Positions 1-12,113 are shown, counted from the stretch's first letter. The stretch: DNA of 64,000 nt from Aphrocallistes beatrix (GCA_963281255.1 OY725493.1:619550-683549), one strand, 5' to 3'. Made by a program: numbers and translations. The notes: generated by a model from the letters alone, not told the origin.

Positions 1-822
1 AGTATTCGTTTTAGCCCTAATTACAATAATTAGTAATTATGGGAAGTAGAATATTTGTGTGTCTCATGGTGACCAATCTGGATATCTAGCACGCGAACTC
101 TTAGAATATCTAAACTTATTCATTGAGATTGGGCATTGAATGGACGTTAATAACTGTATTATTCGCCTCCAGTTATAAAAGTGAGTTCTAAAGCAATACA
201 TACAAGATATATTTTCTAGTAATTCCCTCCAAATACCTAAATGCGCTGTCATAATTTCCACTGTCCCACTCTACCGTAATCAAATAGTTCACATTATTTA
301 ATTTCAAATTCCATTTGGAAGAACTCGACTGATTTCTGATCTGAAAACTTTACTTTGTATCGTGCTGTCTATCCTGAAATGCGTTTACACAAGAATGAGA
401 AGAAGCTAGTCTTGTGAATTCAGTGTGCAAGTGAAGTTTTCAATTTGAATTGTAAATATAATATTTGTATTAAGGATAGTTTACGCATTTTTAATCATTT
501 TTTGTTTATTCTATTTTAAGAAATACCGACTTCGAAAAATTAAAGTGTAAACCCAGTATATAACAAAGTTTTATAATCCTTCTTGTTCTTGAAAAGCGAG
601 GCAGACTATTCCGAATAAATCTAGAGTTTGCTTATGAATCTATAGAATAGTATTAGGCATCCTGTACTGATAAATAGATAGATTCTCTAGCAGTTATTAT
701 ACTGAAACACTACTACTCTATTGAAACGATACAACCAATACTGTTCAGAACACACACGAACACAAACATTTCACAAACAATTCAAACTATCGAAATTATT
801 TCTCAACAGAAGAATTCGCTGC

Positions 823-1324
823 AATTCACACATTCCAATCTGAAACAAGTGAGTTCACTGCTGTATTAGTGCATTATAATACTCAGATTATAGATCTTTA
901 TTTTCGGTTTATTGTCGCATGATCTATCATGAAATTTCAATTCACACAATCTATCAATGAATCGATAAGCACTCGATTATTCTAATTTAGATAGTTAATT
1001 AATCTTTTTTGAATTTGGTTTGAAAAGCTTCATTATTCCAATAATTCTTATTTTAAATGTCGGTCGACAGACTGATAGCTCAGTTCCTATAATAGGAACT
1101 GCACTAAAATAGATTTTTGCCACATTCTAAGTACAAATTATTTATAAATACCCGTGACGTAATTCTAGAACAAGTCTACCAAAATTATTTTATATATTTT
1201 AATAGTAATTTAGAAAGAAAATAAATCTGTTTTGATTTCAATTATTAAGAATCAAATAAATCATTAAATTCCCTAAATCAATTCGAACAAATTCACACAT
1301 TCCAATCTGAAACAAGTGAGTTCA
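823..1324 (+). repeat. Pair of 35-bp direct repeats ending in a splice-donor-like site
   Basis: Positions 823-857 and 1290-1324 carry the same 35 bases, beginning aattcacacattcc and ending caagtgagttca. The CAA|GTGAGT end matches a 5' splice site consensus. Sequence on both sides differs, so the repeated unit is short and conserved. It may be a duplicated non-coding first exon of the NLR gene downstream; this is inference from the donor and from the acceptor at 5283. Confidence 0.5.
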
Positions 1325-2356
1325 TTTATTCTATTTATAGCAGTCTTATTTTAGTAACATTTCAGATTCATTTTATAACTTATTTCGTTTTTTTGATCTA
1401 TCACAGATTCTTTCAATTCACACCTTTCATTCTCGCATTTGAATGAGTCAATGAGCACTTTTGAATTTATTTCAGTACAAAACTATTTTGAAATTCAATT
1501 TCCAAGACACTTATTACGATTACAGTTATAGATCTTCAAATTTTACTTAAATTCTAACCTAGTACTGAAGCTACAATGCATTGAGAAACAACGTAATTTC
1601 TTTAATTTAGATTATTAAATATCTGAATTTATCTTTAAAGTATTTGAATCCGTTTAAGCTACAGCTAGTTTCTCTCAACATTGACTAGGACTGTACTAAC
1701 TATTCTTGTACGTATGCAGGAGTGGTTAGCTCCTATGTTAGGGATATCTCATAGAATATGGAATAAACATGCAACTTTGTCTGTTCTGAATTAACAGTAA
1801 ACCAATTTGTACCATAAAGACACTTGTTAAGATTTAAGAGGCAATAAATCTCGAAGAGTTCATTGATATTAATTTCCATATTCAAACACTGCACTGCGTA
1901 GCTGGACTAAGTTTGAATTTCCACTTTGCGAGTGGATGTGCTACTTCTGTTACGCATTATGACATTGTAATCTAAGATCTAACTTCACGTGATGATACAT
2001 ACATTTCTTAAGGATTGTGTTGAAGCTTAAATTACGATCTAAACCGTTTGAATTTAATAATTTTGTACAACGAACACCAAATAGACCCCTGAGGTAATAT
2101 TTCTCTCAAAATCAATCATTTTTAAGTGAAAAAGTTTTTCTGAGAAATACCAGTTATTTTAGAAGGAAATTCTTAGATAATACAAGTATTTGAAAAATCT
2201 TCATCTATAATAAAATATTTTTCAACAAATAAAACCATTGGAGAGACTGAATAATGCTAGGAAGGAATAATTTGCTATAAAACTCTATTCTAAGTAGAAA
2301 ACCACTTTTCAAGCTTACACGATAGCTCTTATACTACAATTGCTGGGAATGTTTAT

Positions 2357-3684
2357 TTTATTCTAAATATAGATACATCTGATCGATTGGCTTTACTACA
2401 CAAATTCAAGCTTAATCACGATTACACAATCAAGTGAGTTGAAAGAATATATTGGAATAGACATTCCTTAAATACACATCCTGACTACGAATATCTGGTG
2501 TCGGTATGCTGGTTCCACTCTATCTTCATTAATATTTCACTGCTATCCTTTATTTAATTTATATTTAAATGTGTTTGTAACTTAGTTTAGTTTCTGTGAA
2601 GATCTAAATCTTGAAAATTTTAATTTTAGAGCGATTAATGACGAATAGATATAGCGTGTACACTTGGATACTTTTGGATTTATAAAAGACCCCAACCATA
2701 CTGTTAAAATAGTTAAATCTTTATTTATTGTTCTAATTTTAGACACGGTTTATTGAGCTTTCAACACATTCAAGCTTAATCACACATTCACACACATTTC
2801 AAGTAAGTTAATACAAATAACTACAGTGGATACACACATAAGAATACATTATAACGGATTATACACTCTAGTAACAATACAGCACCAAATCCATTGTCTA
2901 ATTTATAATTACAGTCTATACCATATCTCCACTGTTCTGAGGCATTCTTGTGAAGTTTACAATAATGTTTACACTGTAATTATAGCAATACTATCTTGAG
3001 TCTGCTATAACGGCCACTCTATATAACGGTCACCTGTCTATAGCGATCACCTGCTCAACGCGGCCAGTGGCCACCCGTTTGTAGTCCCTTACTGACCCTA
3101 AAATTGTGTATCACCTTTTTCACCTTTTTATGTGTTTATTACAGGACCTGTTACGAACGATAAATAAGTTTCATATATTTACTTCAAGTAATGGATTTCT
3201 AAAAACTTAACGGTCACCTTGTGTATAACGGTCAATTTTGTCCAATCCCTTGTGTGACCGTTATATACATGTTCCACTGTATACTAATCAACAGATCTTT
3301 ATGAAAATTGTATAGTATTCTTTATGTGAATTTCGATCATTACATTTCATCTCCGACGATTCACTCTGCACTAACAGTCTGTCAACTGACCTTTTTTAAG
3401 ATTTTGAAATTATAGACATTTAAATTTAACTCTTTAGCACATTTTTGAGAAAATGTTATTATTTCTTTTAATTCGATTCTGTCTAAATTCTTATTCTAAA
3501 TTTAGATACATCTGATCATTTGGCTTTTCAACACAAATTCGAGCTTACACATTCACACAATCAGTGAGTTACAATAAATACAAATCTAATAATTTACATT
3601 CTTTGAATTCCTATCTTGACTACCAAGTATCTGTGTTGTTATGCTGGTTCCATTCTCTTTTTCAACTAACTTATTGCTGCTATC
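2357..3684 (+). repeat. Tandem duplicated block (2357-2547 and 3491-3684, partial copy 2730-2809)
   Basis: Both full blocks start with ttattctaaat and agatacatctgat, carry a core of attcaagctt or attcgagctt followed by cacattcacacaatca, then a GTGAGT donor-like site, and end with a shared stretch around atgctggttcca. The partial copy at 2730-2809 has the same core with a GTAAGT donor-like end. The copies are clearly related but diverged. They may be alternative leader exons or merely a tandem duplication; transcript data are needed to tell. Confidence 0.5.
3004..3282. mobile_element. MITE-like element with ataacggtcac inverted ends
   Basis: The left part has repeated ataacggccac/ataacggtcac motifs and the right part has the inverse gtgaccgttat followed by gttccactgta. 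This pattern (short inverted ends, no coding capacity, cagtggaac-type terminus) resembles non-autonomous pogo/Tigger-like elements. Family assignment is tentative. Confidence 0.45.
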
Positions 3685-4860
3685 GTAAAATTCGAATTGT
3701 CCGCTTTGCTTGCTTGCGCTGCGCGGCTTGCTAATACTTTGTATCCACATGAACCTGTGCTATGCAATGCATTGATAATAGCCACCTAATTCAATTACAT
3801 ACATACTTTCATTAATTATAATCATTAAGTCAGTCATTACAATAATACACTGTCATATGCTCGTTAAATTCAAATAATCCCATTCGTAAGATTTATAATG
3901 ACAAATGCCTGATAATTGATATTACACCATGTGCTAATTGTGCCATGAGCCAATGATTTTATCAATGTCAAAAGAATCGTGAGGATGCACTGTAGCGTCT
4001 CTTATATAAAGAATGCTTGTATTCAATGCTAAAATACTCAACCCTGGTTGATCGAATATAAAAGTGCCATTTTCTGTGAAAAAAATAGTTCCTCCACCAT
4101 TTTTATCCCTTCTTATATTTTCTTGTTTTCTCGAATGTCCCATTTTTAGATAAATATTCCTTATTATGTCCTGCTTTTTTGAAATGGAGTCCATGTTTAA
4201 TACTTTTCTATTGCGTTCCGTTATGTTTTGCGAAATTCAACGTTCAAATATATACTAGCGTTTATAGTACATGTAGAGGAGGATACTATTCGAAATCTCT
4301 GTTAGTTATAAATGTCAGCTTTGATTGCCGTTGTTCTGTGTTCGTATTAATGTGCTATGACATTTGAACGGTGAATAGTAGAGTTTGATCTTCCAAAGTT
4401 TCTTTTAAAAATCTCGTGAATTTGCATTTTCTAAGTCTAGAATAAAATTATATTTTATTGATCCTGGCCATGTTCCAGACACTTTTTAAAGATAATATCA
4501 TTGAAATGCTCATTTACTGAATTCTGAACTATTTAATTGCAAATTTAATGGTCGCTGTTCACAAACAACAAATCATAATTATATAACAACTAGTTTGAGT
4601 TGTGAAATGAAATGTATCAGCTAATGACTATCAAAACATTTGGGAGAAAATGAAGAATTTAGCGCGAATGCGTTAAGTTGTCTGACCTTCGAATGCGAGA
4701 TATCGCTATGCTTTTCGCAAAATCTTGGTCTTCATTTTAAAAATTTATTATCCATTCATTCCCATTAATTTGATGCAAATATGTAGATCTGTAAAATGTT
4801 CTCTGATTCCCTGAGCAATGATTCACTAGTGAAATCGTTCGCAACTACCAATTTTCTAAG

Positions 4861-5052
4861 TACAGTTGAACTCGGTTAGTACGTACCCCTCTGGGAAGCG
4901 GAAAAAAGTACGTACTATCCGTAAGTACGTACTAACCGAGTTGATATTACATAGGAATCTATATAATAAATGAATTCTGGTTCAGATAAATGAGAACGTA
5001 CTAAGCCGAAGTACATTGTATCCCGTGTACGTACTAACCGAGTTCTACTATA
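4861..5052. mobile_element. MITE with actcggttagtacgtac inverted ends
   Basis: The left end reads cagttgaactcggttagtac and the right end is its near inverse, gtacgtactaaccgagttctacta, both next to TA. There is an internal inverted copy of the same motif. A second member lies at 24176-24354, and fragments of its end occur at about 13356-13379 and 14091-14114 in the USP8 intron. TA flanks and length near 190 bp suit a Tc1/mariner/pogo-type MITE. Confidence 0.6.
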
Positions 5053-5269
5053 TTAGCGTGTATAGCATATTATTTCCGTCACGAAAGGTCTTCTGTTTAA
5101 TATCCTTGTAACAAAATTCTAATGTAACGTTTCCGATTGTTAGATTTCTATCAAAATAAGAAATCTAGCAATCCGTGCAATATCATTGGTTGTAATCCTT
5201 AGATGTGAATTTCTTTTAAAAGGAATATGATTGCATTAATGGAGACGATTGAAATTAAGTAATCATCAT

Positions 5270-5283
5270 TCGCTTTCTCTTAG
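5270..5283 (+). promoter_or_regulatory. Probable 3' splice site before the NLR start codon
   Basis: A pyrimidine-rich tract ending ctttctcttag stands six bases before the ATG at 5290. This is a textbook acceptor and implies an upstream non-coding exon. The donor-like GTGAGT sites at 853, 1319, 2434 and 3566 are candidate partners. Confidence 0.55.
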
Positions 5284-5289
5284 ATCGGA

Positions 5290-8200
5290 ATGTCTGAATC
5301 CAGGAAAAATCAGATGAGAGTTTTCGCTAAACTTGAAGGATTATTGACACCTGACACCATTGAAAAGTTGAAAAACGCACTTGAAGTTCCAGCAGCAATC
5401 AGCGAAGAGATCGGTACGAAACCTATCAAATTCTTAAACGCGTTAAGGAACTGGGATGAGTTTAATCCGAAAAATTTCGACCTAGCATTACGAATGATAG
5501 ACAACCAAACCATTCTACACACCGCTAGGCAGCTAGAATGGCTGAGTTCTCCCAGTTACAAGCAACCCATTAGTACCCACGAACTTTGTTCCACCAAAAG
5601 CCTCAAAAGGTTGTTGATCACCGAATTGACCAGTGAGCAATGGGTCACATTAACCACTGGTACTTCCGAAGTAAGTGTGGAAGGGAATGAAAGCGCAAAT
5701 GAAATGTTCGAACTTTGCATTGAGAACGGAATTATAACCAGGGATATGGAAGATCTCGGTGAGTCGTTGGAAATAATAAAGCGAAGCGATTTAGCAGTTA
5801 AAGTTCGCAATTATCAGTCCACTTTTAAGCATATTTCTAATGCAAATTTTCGGAATGAAATCTTTGAGCAAATAGAGCATGAAATTAAGGAAAATCTAGA
5901 AGAGTGGCAAATAAGTTTGAGGAAATTCCTTGAAACTCAGAACAAGGACGTTAGCGTAGTGTTAGATGAAGCGGCCGTCCCGATAGAATCCGTTTATACA
6001 CCGCTTACCGTAATCCAAATTAAACTGGCAAAGGAAGAAGCATTTGAGGAGAGTGGCCTCAACGAAATTGAATTCCTCCGCAATATCCACCAACAAGTCG
6101 AACTGGAAACCGTAGAGGTCGTAGACTTTGAAGAAATTGTCATTAAGTGCGATTCGAGCGAGAGTAAACTATGGTGTTTGATTGGTCATCCCGGCAGTGG
6201 GAAAAGTTTCTTATGTAAGCACTTCGGCTACATGTACGGTACCCACACTCTGAATAACTTCCAATACACTGTTTCAATTCCGTGCAGGAGTAAGGAGTGG
6301 CATCTGTTAGAGAAGGAGAGACACGAAAAGAAGCAGGTCGTGAACTCTCCATTCATTGTTAGCTGGCTCCAACTCAGCATGTCAACTAGCGCCAAATGGA
6401 GCAAAGCACTCTCCGAGCATTTGGTCAGATCGGACGGAGAGGGACTCTTGATGATAATGGATGGGGCTGACGAGTTCACTCGGAGTGTCCCATTCGAAAC
6501 CACCTTACTCTGCAAATTGCTAGAGCGACATTTCCTAACACGTAGCACCATCCTGTTAACGAGTCGACCTAGCGCGTGGTACGATTTCAAGTACACGTAT
6601 GGCGCCCAATTCCATATCGATTCAAACTTCCAAGTGTTAGGCTTTTCCCCTGCCAACCGAGACTTGTACTTCCAAAAGCGTATCGAGACCATTTCCAAAC
6701 TAATTGATGTTCACGAAATGTTCCACCGTCACGATGAAATCAAACAACTGTCCCTGGTGCCCGTGAACGCCAGTTTATTCAGCGCTCTCTTCAACGCGAC
6801 TGAATCCATCCTCACTCAGACACTGTCACACCTCTACACACAATTGATCGTTTATATCGTCAGACGGCAGTTGTCACGAATGGAACTGAAGGAACAAAGC
6901 AAAATACTCGTCATGTCCAAATTCCACCCAGCCATTCGAGACTGCATTAATACCATTGGACTCGAGGCTAATCAAGGAATATTCGAACGAGAACTCACCT
7001 CAGAAAAGAACATCTCCCTCACGATTGACGATAAGGTGTATGACAGTGAGCGTCTCGGTCTAATGCAAGTCCACATGAAAGTAGTGAGGTTTGGCGTGCG
7101 TGTGAAGGTGTGGACTTTCCAACACCTGACCATTCAAGAGTACATGGCTGCAGTTTCCATGTGTAATAATTCTTGGACAAATCAATGTTTTATACTCCGT
7201 TACCTGACATCCTCTGTTCAGTACTTGTCCATGTATAAAATGGTAATTCGCTTCATGGGTGGGATCTTAAGACAGGACGCAGGACGCATGACTCCCATTC
7301 TCTGTCGCCATACTCTCCCGAAACCCCTGTCACTCCGTGATGCAGCTATGCAGTCTCAGCTTTATTACGACACAGTCCTTGTTGATGTGTCCGATTGGAA
7401 GGAATTCACTCAATCCTACCTTCTTCTCACCACAGTGATTAGCGAAATGAACTCACATTCCATTCGTGAGCACTTTGCATATTTCAAAAGAGAGTTTTCC
7501 TATCCTCTCTATGTATATTTCCTTTCTACAATATCTCCGAATGAGTGGCATTGCTTTCTTCAGTCACTGAGTCATATTCGTGAGTATCAAATCATTTATA
7601 TCCAATCTGACTATGTTACCTCTGTGCAGTTCCAATCTTTCTTAAATCAGATCTACTCCTGTTCTATCCATTACTTAGCGCTGGCGTTTGTTAGGAAAAA
7701 TTTCGATGCCATATATCCCTACACTAGCATTCTCTCCTCTGCCAATCTGCCACCTAACACCTGGATTAGTATTGATTTTACACGCTGTAACCTGACAACT
7801 TCCATTCCTTCACAGCAACTATTCACATTAACCAATCAATTTGCTGGCAGTTTGTATATAGATGAATCCGCAATTCATTACGAAACACTAGACTCACTGA
7901 CCAATCAATTCCATTTGTTAGAGAATTTCTATTATGAGCCCATAAAGAATGAATCTGATAGGCTGAACCGTATTCTGAGTATCGTGCTCTTAGTATTAAA
8001 CCATCCGATTAATGGAATATTCATTAGCGATGAAGAAGGTTCCCTCCGACTGCCACTTGACACCTTATCCTATGCCTCCTCGCTGAAGGAGATGTTTTGG
8101 TCAAGAATAGAAGATGCATACGCAGTCCTACCCTACCTACAACACCTCAGCTCTCTTACATTCCTGATGCTAGCCTCTTCTATAGCACCACCTTACGACT

Positions 8201-8703
8201 ATACCCGCAGAGACTCACTCGCTCAACTAATTGCAACAAATTCCAATTCATTGAGAGAGATCTATTTAGTTTGTTTAGACACAGTAGGGTTCCATAGCTG
8301 GAGTAATTTCCTAAATTGCATTGCATCATGTTCTAATCTTATGACGTTAAGGCTGTCGTTTTCTAATTTCCATTCGTATGACGTCAGTTGCTGGTACAGC
8401 ACTATCTCAGCTCTTAAGTCACTCGTTTACTTGGCACTCCGTGATATTCCTCTGCAAGACTCAGGCATGATGGTGCTATGTGGTAGTCTAGTTCATCACT
8501 CTGCTATGAGGTGGTTATGGGTACAAAATTGCGAACTCAGCTCTGCCTCGTGTCACACTCTCAGCTGTCTTATACCGACACTTCCGAAAATAAGAAAACT
8601 TGAACTCTCCAAATCCGAACTCTCCATTCCAGACTCCGAACCACTACAACGCCTCATACAGACAGCAGAGAAGTACTCTGTCGAGATTAAATTTCCCAAT
8701 TAA
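5290..8703 (+). CDS. NACHT-LRR receptor (NLR) with two N-terminal death-effector-like domains
   Basis: A 1,137-residue intronless reading frame for an intracellular STAND ATPase of the NLR type, expected to oligomerise on nucleotide exchange and recruit death-fold partners. Residues about 1-90 and 105-195 look like two death-fold domains of DED type; the second has the R-S-D-L segment (RSDLAVKVRNYQ) typical of DED helix 5-6. NACHT follows: Walker A GHPGSGKS at 299-306, Walker B LLMIMDGADEF at 386-396, sensor-1 LLTSRPSA at 422-429. The helical/winged region has FQHLTIQEYMAA near 610-621. The C-terminal 350 residues show irregular leucine-rich repeats (SLREIYLV, NLMTLRLS, SLVYLALRD, KIRKLELS). 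The ATG is 6 bases after a good 3' splice site (ctttctcttag), so a 5' UTR intron is likely. The NACHT call is firm; the DED labels are by eye and could be DEATH or CARD instead. Confidence 0.9.
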   Translation: MSESRKNQMRVFAKLEGLLTPDTIEKLKNALEVPAAISEEIGTKPIKFLNALRNWDEFNPKNFDLALRMIDNQTILHTARQLEWLSSPSYKQPISTHELCSTKSLKRLLITELTSEQWVTLTTGTSEVSVEGNESANEMFELCIENGIITRDMEDLGESLEIIKRSDLAVKVRNYQSTFKHISNANFRNEIFEQIEHEIKENLEEWQISLRKFLETQNKDVSVVLDEAAVPIESVYTPLTVIQIKLAKEEAFEESGLNEIEFLRNIHQQVELETVEVVDFEEIVIKCDSSESKLWCLIGHPGSGKSFLCKHFGYMYGTHTLNNFQYTVSIPCRSKEWHLLEKERHEKKQVVNSPFIVSWLQLSMSTSAKWSKALSEHLVRSDGEGLLMIMDGADEFTRSVPFETTLLCKLLERHFLTRSTILLTSRPSAWYDFKYTYGAQFHIDSNFQVLGFSPANRDLYFQKRIETISKLIDVHEMFHRHDEIKQLSLVPVNASLFSALFNATESILTQTLSHLYTQLIVYIVRRQLSRMELKEQSKILVMSKFHPAIRDCINTIGLEANQGIFERELTSEKNISLTIDDKVYDSERLGLMQVHMKVVRFGVRVKVWTFQHLTIQEYMAAVSMCNNSWTNQCFILRYLTSSVQYLSMYKMVIRFMGGILRQDAGRMTPILCRHTLPKPLSLRDAAMQSQLYYDTVLVDVSDWKEFTQSYLLLTTVISEMNSHSIREHFAYFKREFSYPLYVYFLSTISPNEWHCFLQSLSHIREYQIIYIQSDYVTSVQFQSFLNQIYSCSIHYLALAFVRKNFDAIYPYTSILSSANLPPNTWISIDFTRCNLTTSIPSQQLFTLTNQFAGSLYIDESAIHYETLDSLTNQFHLLENFYYEPIKNESDRLNRILSIVLLVLNHPINGIFISDEEGSLRLPLDTLSYASSLKEMFWSRIEDAYAVLPYLQHLSSLTFLMLASSIAPPYDYTRRDSLAQLIATNSNSLREIYLVCLDTVGFHSWSNFLNCIASCSNLMTLRLSFSNFHSYDVSCWYSTISALKSLVYLALRDIPLQDSGMMVLCGSLVHHSAMRWLWVQNCELSSASCHTLSCLIPTLPKIRKLELSKSELSIPDSEPLQRLIQTAEKYSVEIKFPN

Positions 8704-10659
8704 ACTCAGAAAGGTTAGTTTACTTTAATTCATTATTTTATTTCAATTTCATTTGAATTAATATTGCTTAGTTACTAAATAAGGAATTTAGACATTTCGT
8801 CCTTACTCGTACAACTGTTAACTATAAACATTCAAATATCCGAGTAGAAGCATTCACTGCTACGTCTTACTTCCTTGTGGAGTGACTGTTCATTTTTGAA
8901 GTGTCGAGTGTCTCCTCTAGAAATGTTCTGTTTCACACCTCTACCTATTTCTCTCCATTCCTTAATCACACTCAGCTACCTTATGTCACACTGGAATGTT
9001 TATATTTAGGATAGAGGATATATTTATTTATTTTTGATTATTTGTGATAATATGTATACTTTTGTTTATTTTATAGGTGTCAACTGTTCTATTTTCACAC
9101 CTCATTCCTCTACACTCCTATTCTAGCATCTCTACTCCTGACTGACACATAATTCCCTATTTTCACACCTCTCTTCTCTCTACTCGATATTAGAGCTTAC
9201 TAGAATTATTATTTAGTGAACATGAACTGTGTTTGTTTATTCCTTGATTCTATTAATAGAACTCTCAAACTTGTACTAATTTGACTCGTATAATTTTAGT
9301 TAATAAGTGCTCTGAAGGGAAACATAGAAAGTGTACTATCATTTCATTGTTAATTCTGAAAACTCGGTCAAATACGTTTTAAATTTTAATCAAAACTAAA
9401 CATTGGAATTAGAGGGAGATATTGTAAAGTACAGAGAGATAGTCATTTCATTCAAATAGTATCAGCCGTCATATGGCAGTAGTACACTGGGATTGAGTTA
9501 GGAGATAATTCAGAATGTATGGTATAGATTTGAATGGGAAATCTTGCACGATTTAAGGCTTAAATAGTTTATTTTTAAAATTACTTTGGAAGCAATAAGC
9601 ATTAGTACAGAATACGTCAAAAGTTCTGTATCAATCAATTTGACAATTTGACTTTCTTATTTTTGAGTAAGATTACTTGGATTTATTTCAAAATAGTCTG
9701 CATTAATGAAATCTCGCACCATTCTAGCATAGAATGAGCTCTTCTATATTCTGCTATTGATTCATAATAGTAACATCCAGAACTGAAACGAATATACCAA
9801 TATTCGAATATTCGTTTATGTTATAAAGGGAATATTGCAATTAATTGTGAAATTGTTGAGTCCTTCAGTTTTTAAAATGGAAATATTTCCACTTATTATG
9901 AAGATTGAGTTTGCTTTTTGGAAAAAGTTTGACCTGGTACACGTCTATTTTTGAAAATAGATTTTAGGATTACTTCTCATTGCTTGAAACCTAGGATGAG
10001 TTCGGTTAAACGATATATACTGAAAAATGCTTACTCCATCTAAACGAACGTGCATTCGGATGTTCGTTCTTTTAGAAAATATTTTGTTCGTTCTTTATGA
10101 TTTGGAACAGTTTTAGCCTACTAGCATCATATTATTCCTTTTGATTTGTATAGATGTAACCTTCCATTAGAACGTGTATGTTAAAAATATAACCTAGCAT
10201 GTTATTGGGATTCTAACTTGTTTAAGTATATTCTTATTGGTCAATAAAATCCAAGCCAACTTTAATATTAAAACATTGATCTTATTTGTCAGCAGAGTTA
10301 TGTTTTGTAAACATTTTTTTATTTCAACCAAACAAATTTCAAGTTTAGAGAGTGATTGTTTACTTGCATTGAGTTGACTATAATCGATATTAAACAATTA
10401 TGTTAAATTTTATTAGAAAATTAAAACGCTGCAATTTTATTGGCCTGCACTTTTTCATTTCCATACAGTTAGATTGTAATTTAAAAGCATTTATGACTTG
10501 TTTACATCCATTGAATTTGGTATAATCTATATTAACCAGTTGTATTGAATTCGATAGTAAAATTAAAACCTGCAATTTCATTAGACAGTAAATTTTGTAG
10601 CAATTTGAGCGAAGTGTGAAAATATGAATAATCTTCAGATAAGGTTAGTGACTCAATCT

Positions 10660-10890
10660 AGGTTGTTTATATATACTTGTATATTGAGTTAATTAATAAG
10701 TGTAATCCCTATTAGTATATAAAATCAAATCCAATTGTGATGTTAAATCCTGCTGCTGGATTCTGATTGGCTAATGCATATTGACACCTTTTGTGAAAGG
10801 TGTGAGAATATTTCAGAATTTGGATCCAGATTCAAATCCCCACCATATACGGAATATATGGCACAAATTTGCTCCAATAGAAATTCCAGG
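10660..10890 (+). repeat. Dispersed repeat, copy 1 of 3 (possible SINE)
   Basis: Homologous copies lie at about 28075-28290 and 32640-32870. All share ggattctgattggctaata, then gacaccttttgtgaaaggtgtg, then a ccaggttcgaacctcca-like stretch and a gtatat-rich end. The copy at 28231 has GGTTCGAACC, close to an RNA polymerase III B box, which hints at a tRNA-derived SINE. A clear A box and poly(A) tail are not seen. Confidence 0.45.
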
Positions 10891-10911
10891 AGCGATCAGA
10901 TGGTCCGATCT

Positions 10912-11052
10912 TGACATAAGGCATTTCCTATGCTAGGAGCTGCACTAAAGAGCCATAGCAAATACATTGAGAGATACAGACCATTGGAATGCAAGATTGA
11001 GATAATCCTCCTTATTAGTGCAGCTCCTAGTATGGGAGATGCCTTATGTCAT
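10912..11052. mobile_element. Short MITE with gacataaggcat inverted ends
   Basis: Left arm gacataaggcatttcctatg continues through aggagctgcactaa; the right arm is its inverse, ttagtgcagctcctagtatg followed by atgccttatgtc. About 35 bp of arm on each side enclose about 65 bp. A related half-element occurs at 28322-28365 next to another dispersed repeat copy, suggesting the two travel together. Confidence 0.55.
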
Positions 11053-11998
11053 GATACTGTGTAGAATCTAGCTAGATGAACCATGGATATAAATTCTCGA
11101 ATATTCAATTCATTCATTTCGACCTGGTATCGTATCATATTGACCGGAATATGTGCAGATATGGTATGTCACACTTTAACTGGCACAGCTCCGTATGCCA
11201 TTGTCACACACCCTTAACACTTGTGGTTGCACTTCACACATCTATATTTATAATTATGACTATGACTCCCACAGTTTGTAGGAAACCCAATGTTATCATA
11301 TCAAACAAAGTTCTTAGATTTGACCATTTTCATGAACTTTTGAGTTGTGGCATGACATGATGCAGGCCTCTCAGGAACCGTTCCGTTAATTAGGTATTCA
11401 GATTTCTCAGAATTGTTCCATCCGTAAATTATGTCCTTTTTCCATGTAATCATATCTGAATACAGAGTATTAATCACCGTTACGGTGCGAATCTATTCAA
11501 CTTTAATTATTTGTTACGGTTGACTCAGGTTCAACCGGACCACTTAAAGTCTGGTGGCTTCGGCCCTGATATAACCATATTCACCCAAATCAAGAATTTG
11601 TATAATATTAATTAACAAGTCAGAATACGCGTATGTGATTTGACTATAAAAGTACTATCCTCAGATTTTCTCCATGAATCTGTCGATTACTGCTTCTGTC
11701 TTGTGAAGCTCCTCCCTTTAATTTGTAGAGTTAAGTTCAGTATAAAACCTCTCCCAATTTTACTCGAGAGTGTCCATGAAACCAAACACCCTCAAACTAA
11801 GTCTCATAATCTTGAAATCCTGACACCTCTGGCTCTGACACGTGTCACCTATGTCTGACAACACTAACTGGAGACCAACCTTTCAACCGTTTCTAAGCAA
11901 AAAGCCTCCATTTGTCCCATTTCCGCGCCAAATTTGCTCCCAGTTTCCATTAATTCCTATCAACCCGGTTCCATTATTCCCACAAAATTCCATTAATT

Positions 11999-12113
11999 GT
12001 CTCCCTAGCAACATAAATTCATTCCTTAAAACACTCGGATAATCCATGGTTTCCATTTCAATTACTTTCATCGTCACATCCCTAACTACAGCGCTTACCT
12101 TTCCCTAGCAACC
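11999..12113. promoter_or_regulatory. Two X-box-like (RFX) motifs upstream of USP8
   Basis: GTCTCCCTAGCAAC (11999-12012) and TTTCCCTAGCAAC (12101-12113) fit the right half-site and spacing of the RFX X-box (GTNRCC-N-RGNAAC), 85 and 185 bp before the ATG. RFX sites are usual in ciliary promoters but not limited to them. The second motif lacks a perfect left half-site. Function is inferred from sequence only. Confidence 0.35.

Larger units (their letters stand above)
1..5289. other. Non-coding region upstream of the NLR gene
   Basis: No convincing coding sequence is seen; reading frames here are short and AT-rich. It contains tandemly related blocks (823-857, 1290-1324, 2357-2547, 2730-2809, 3491-3684) and two MITE-like elements (3004-3282, 4861-5052). 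A 60-aa-scale frame on the minus strand at 3934-4194 has no recognisable domain. The right edge ends in a pyrimidine-rich tract and AG at 5282-5283, just before the NLR start codon, so part of this region is probably 5' UTR intron and upstream non-coding exon of that gene. Confidence 0.6.

Noticed and set aside
3934..4194. 86-codon minus-strand frame (MDSISKKQDII...)
   Set aside because: No recognisable domain, overlaps a dispersed repeat segment shared with 53235-53290, and no splice or promoter support.
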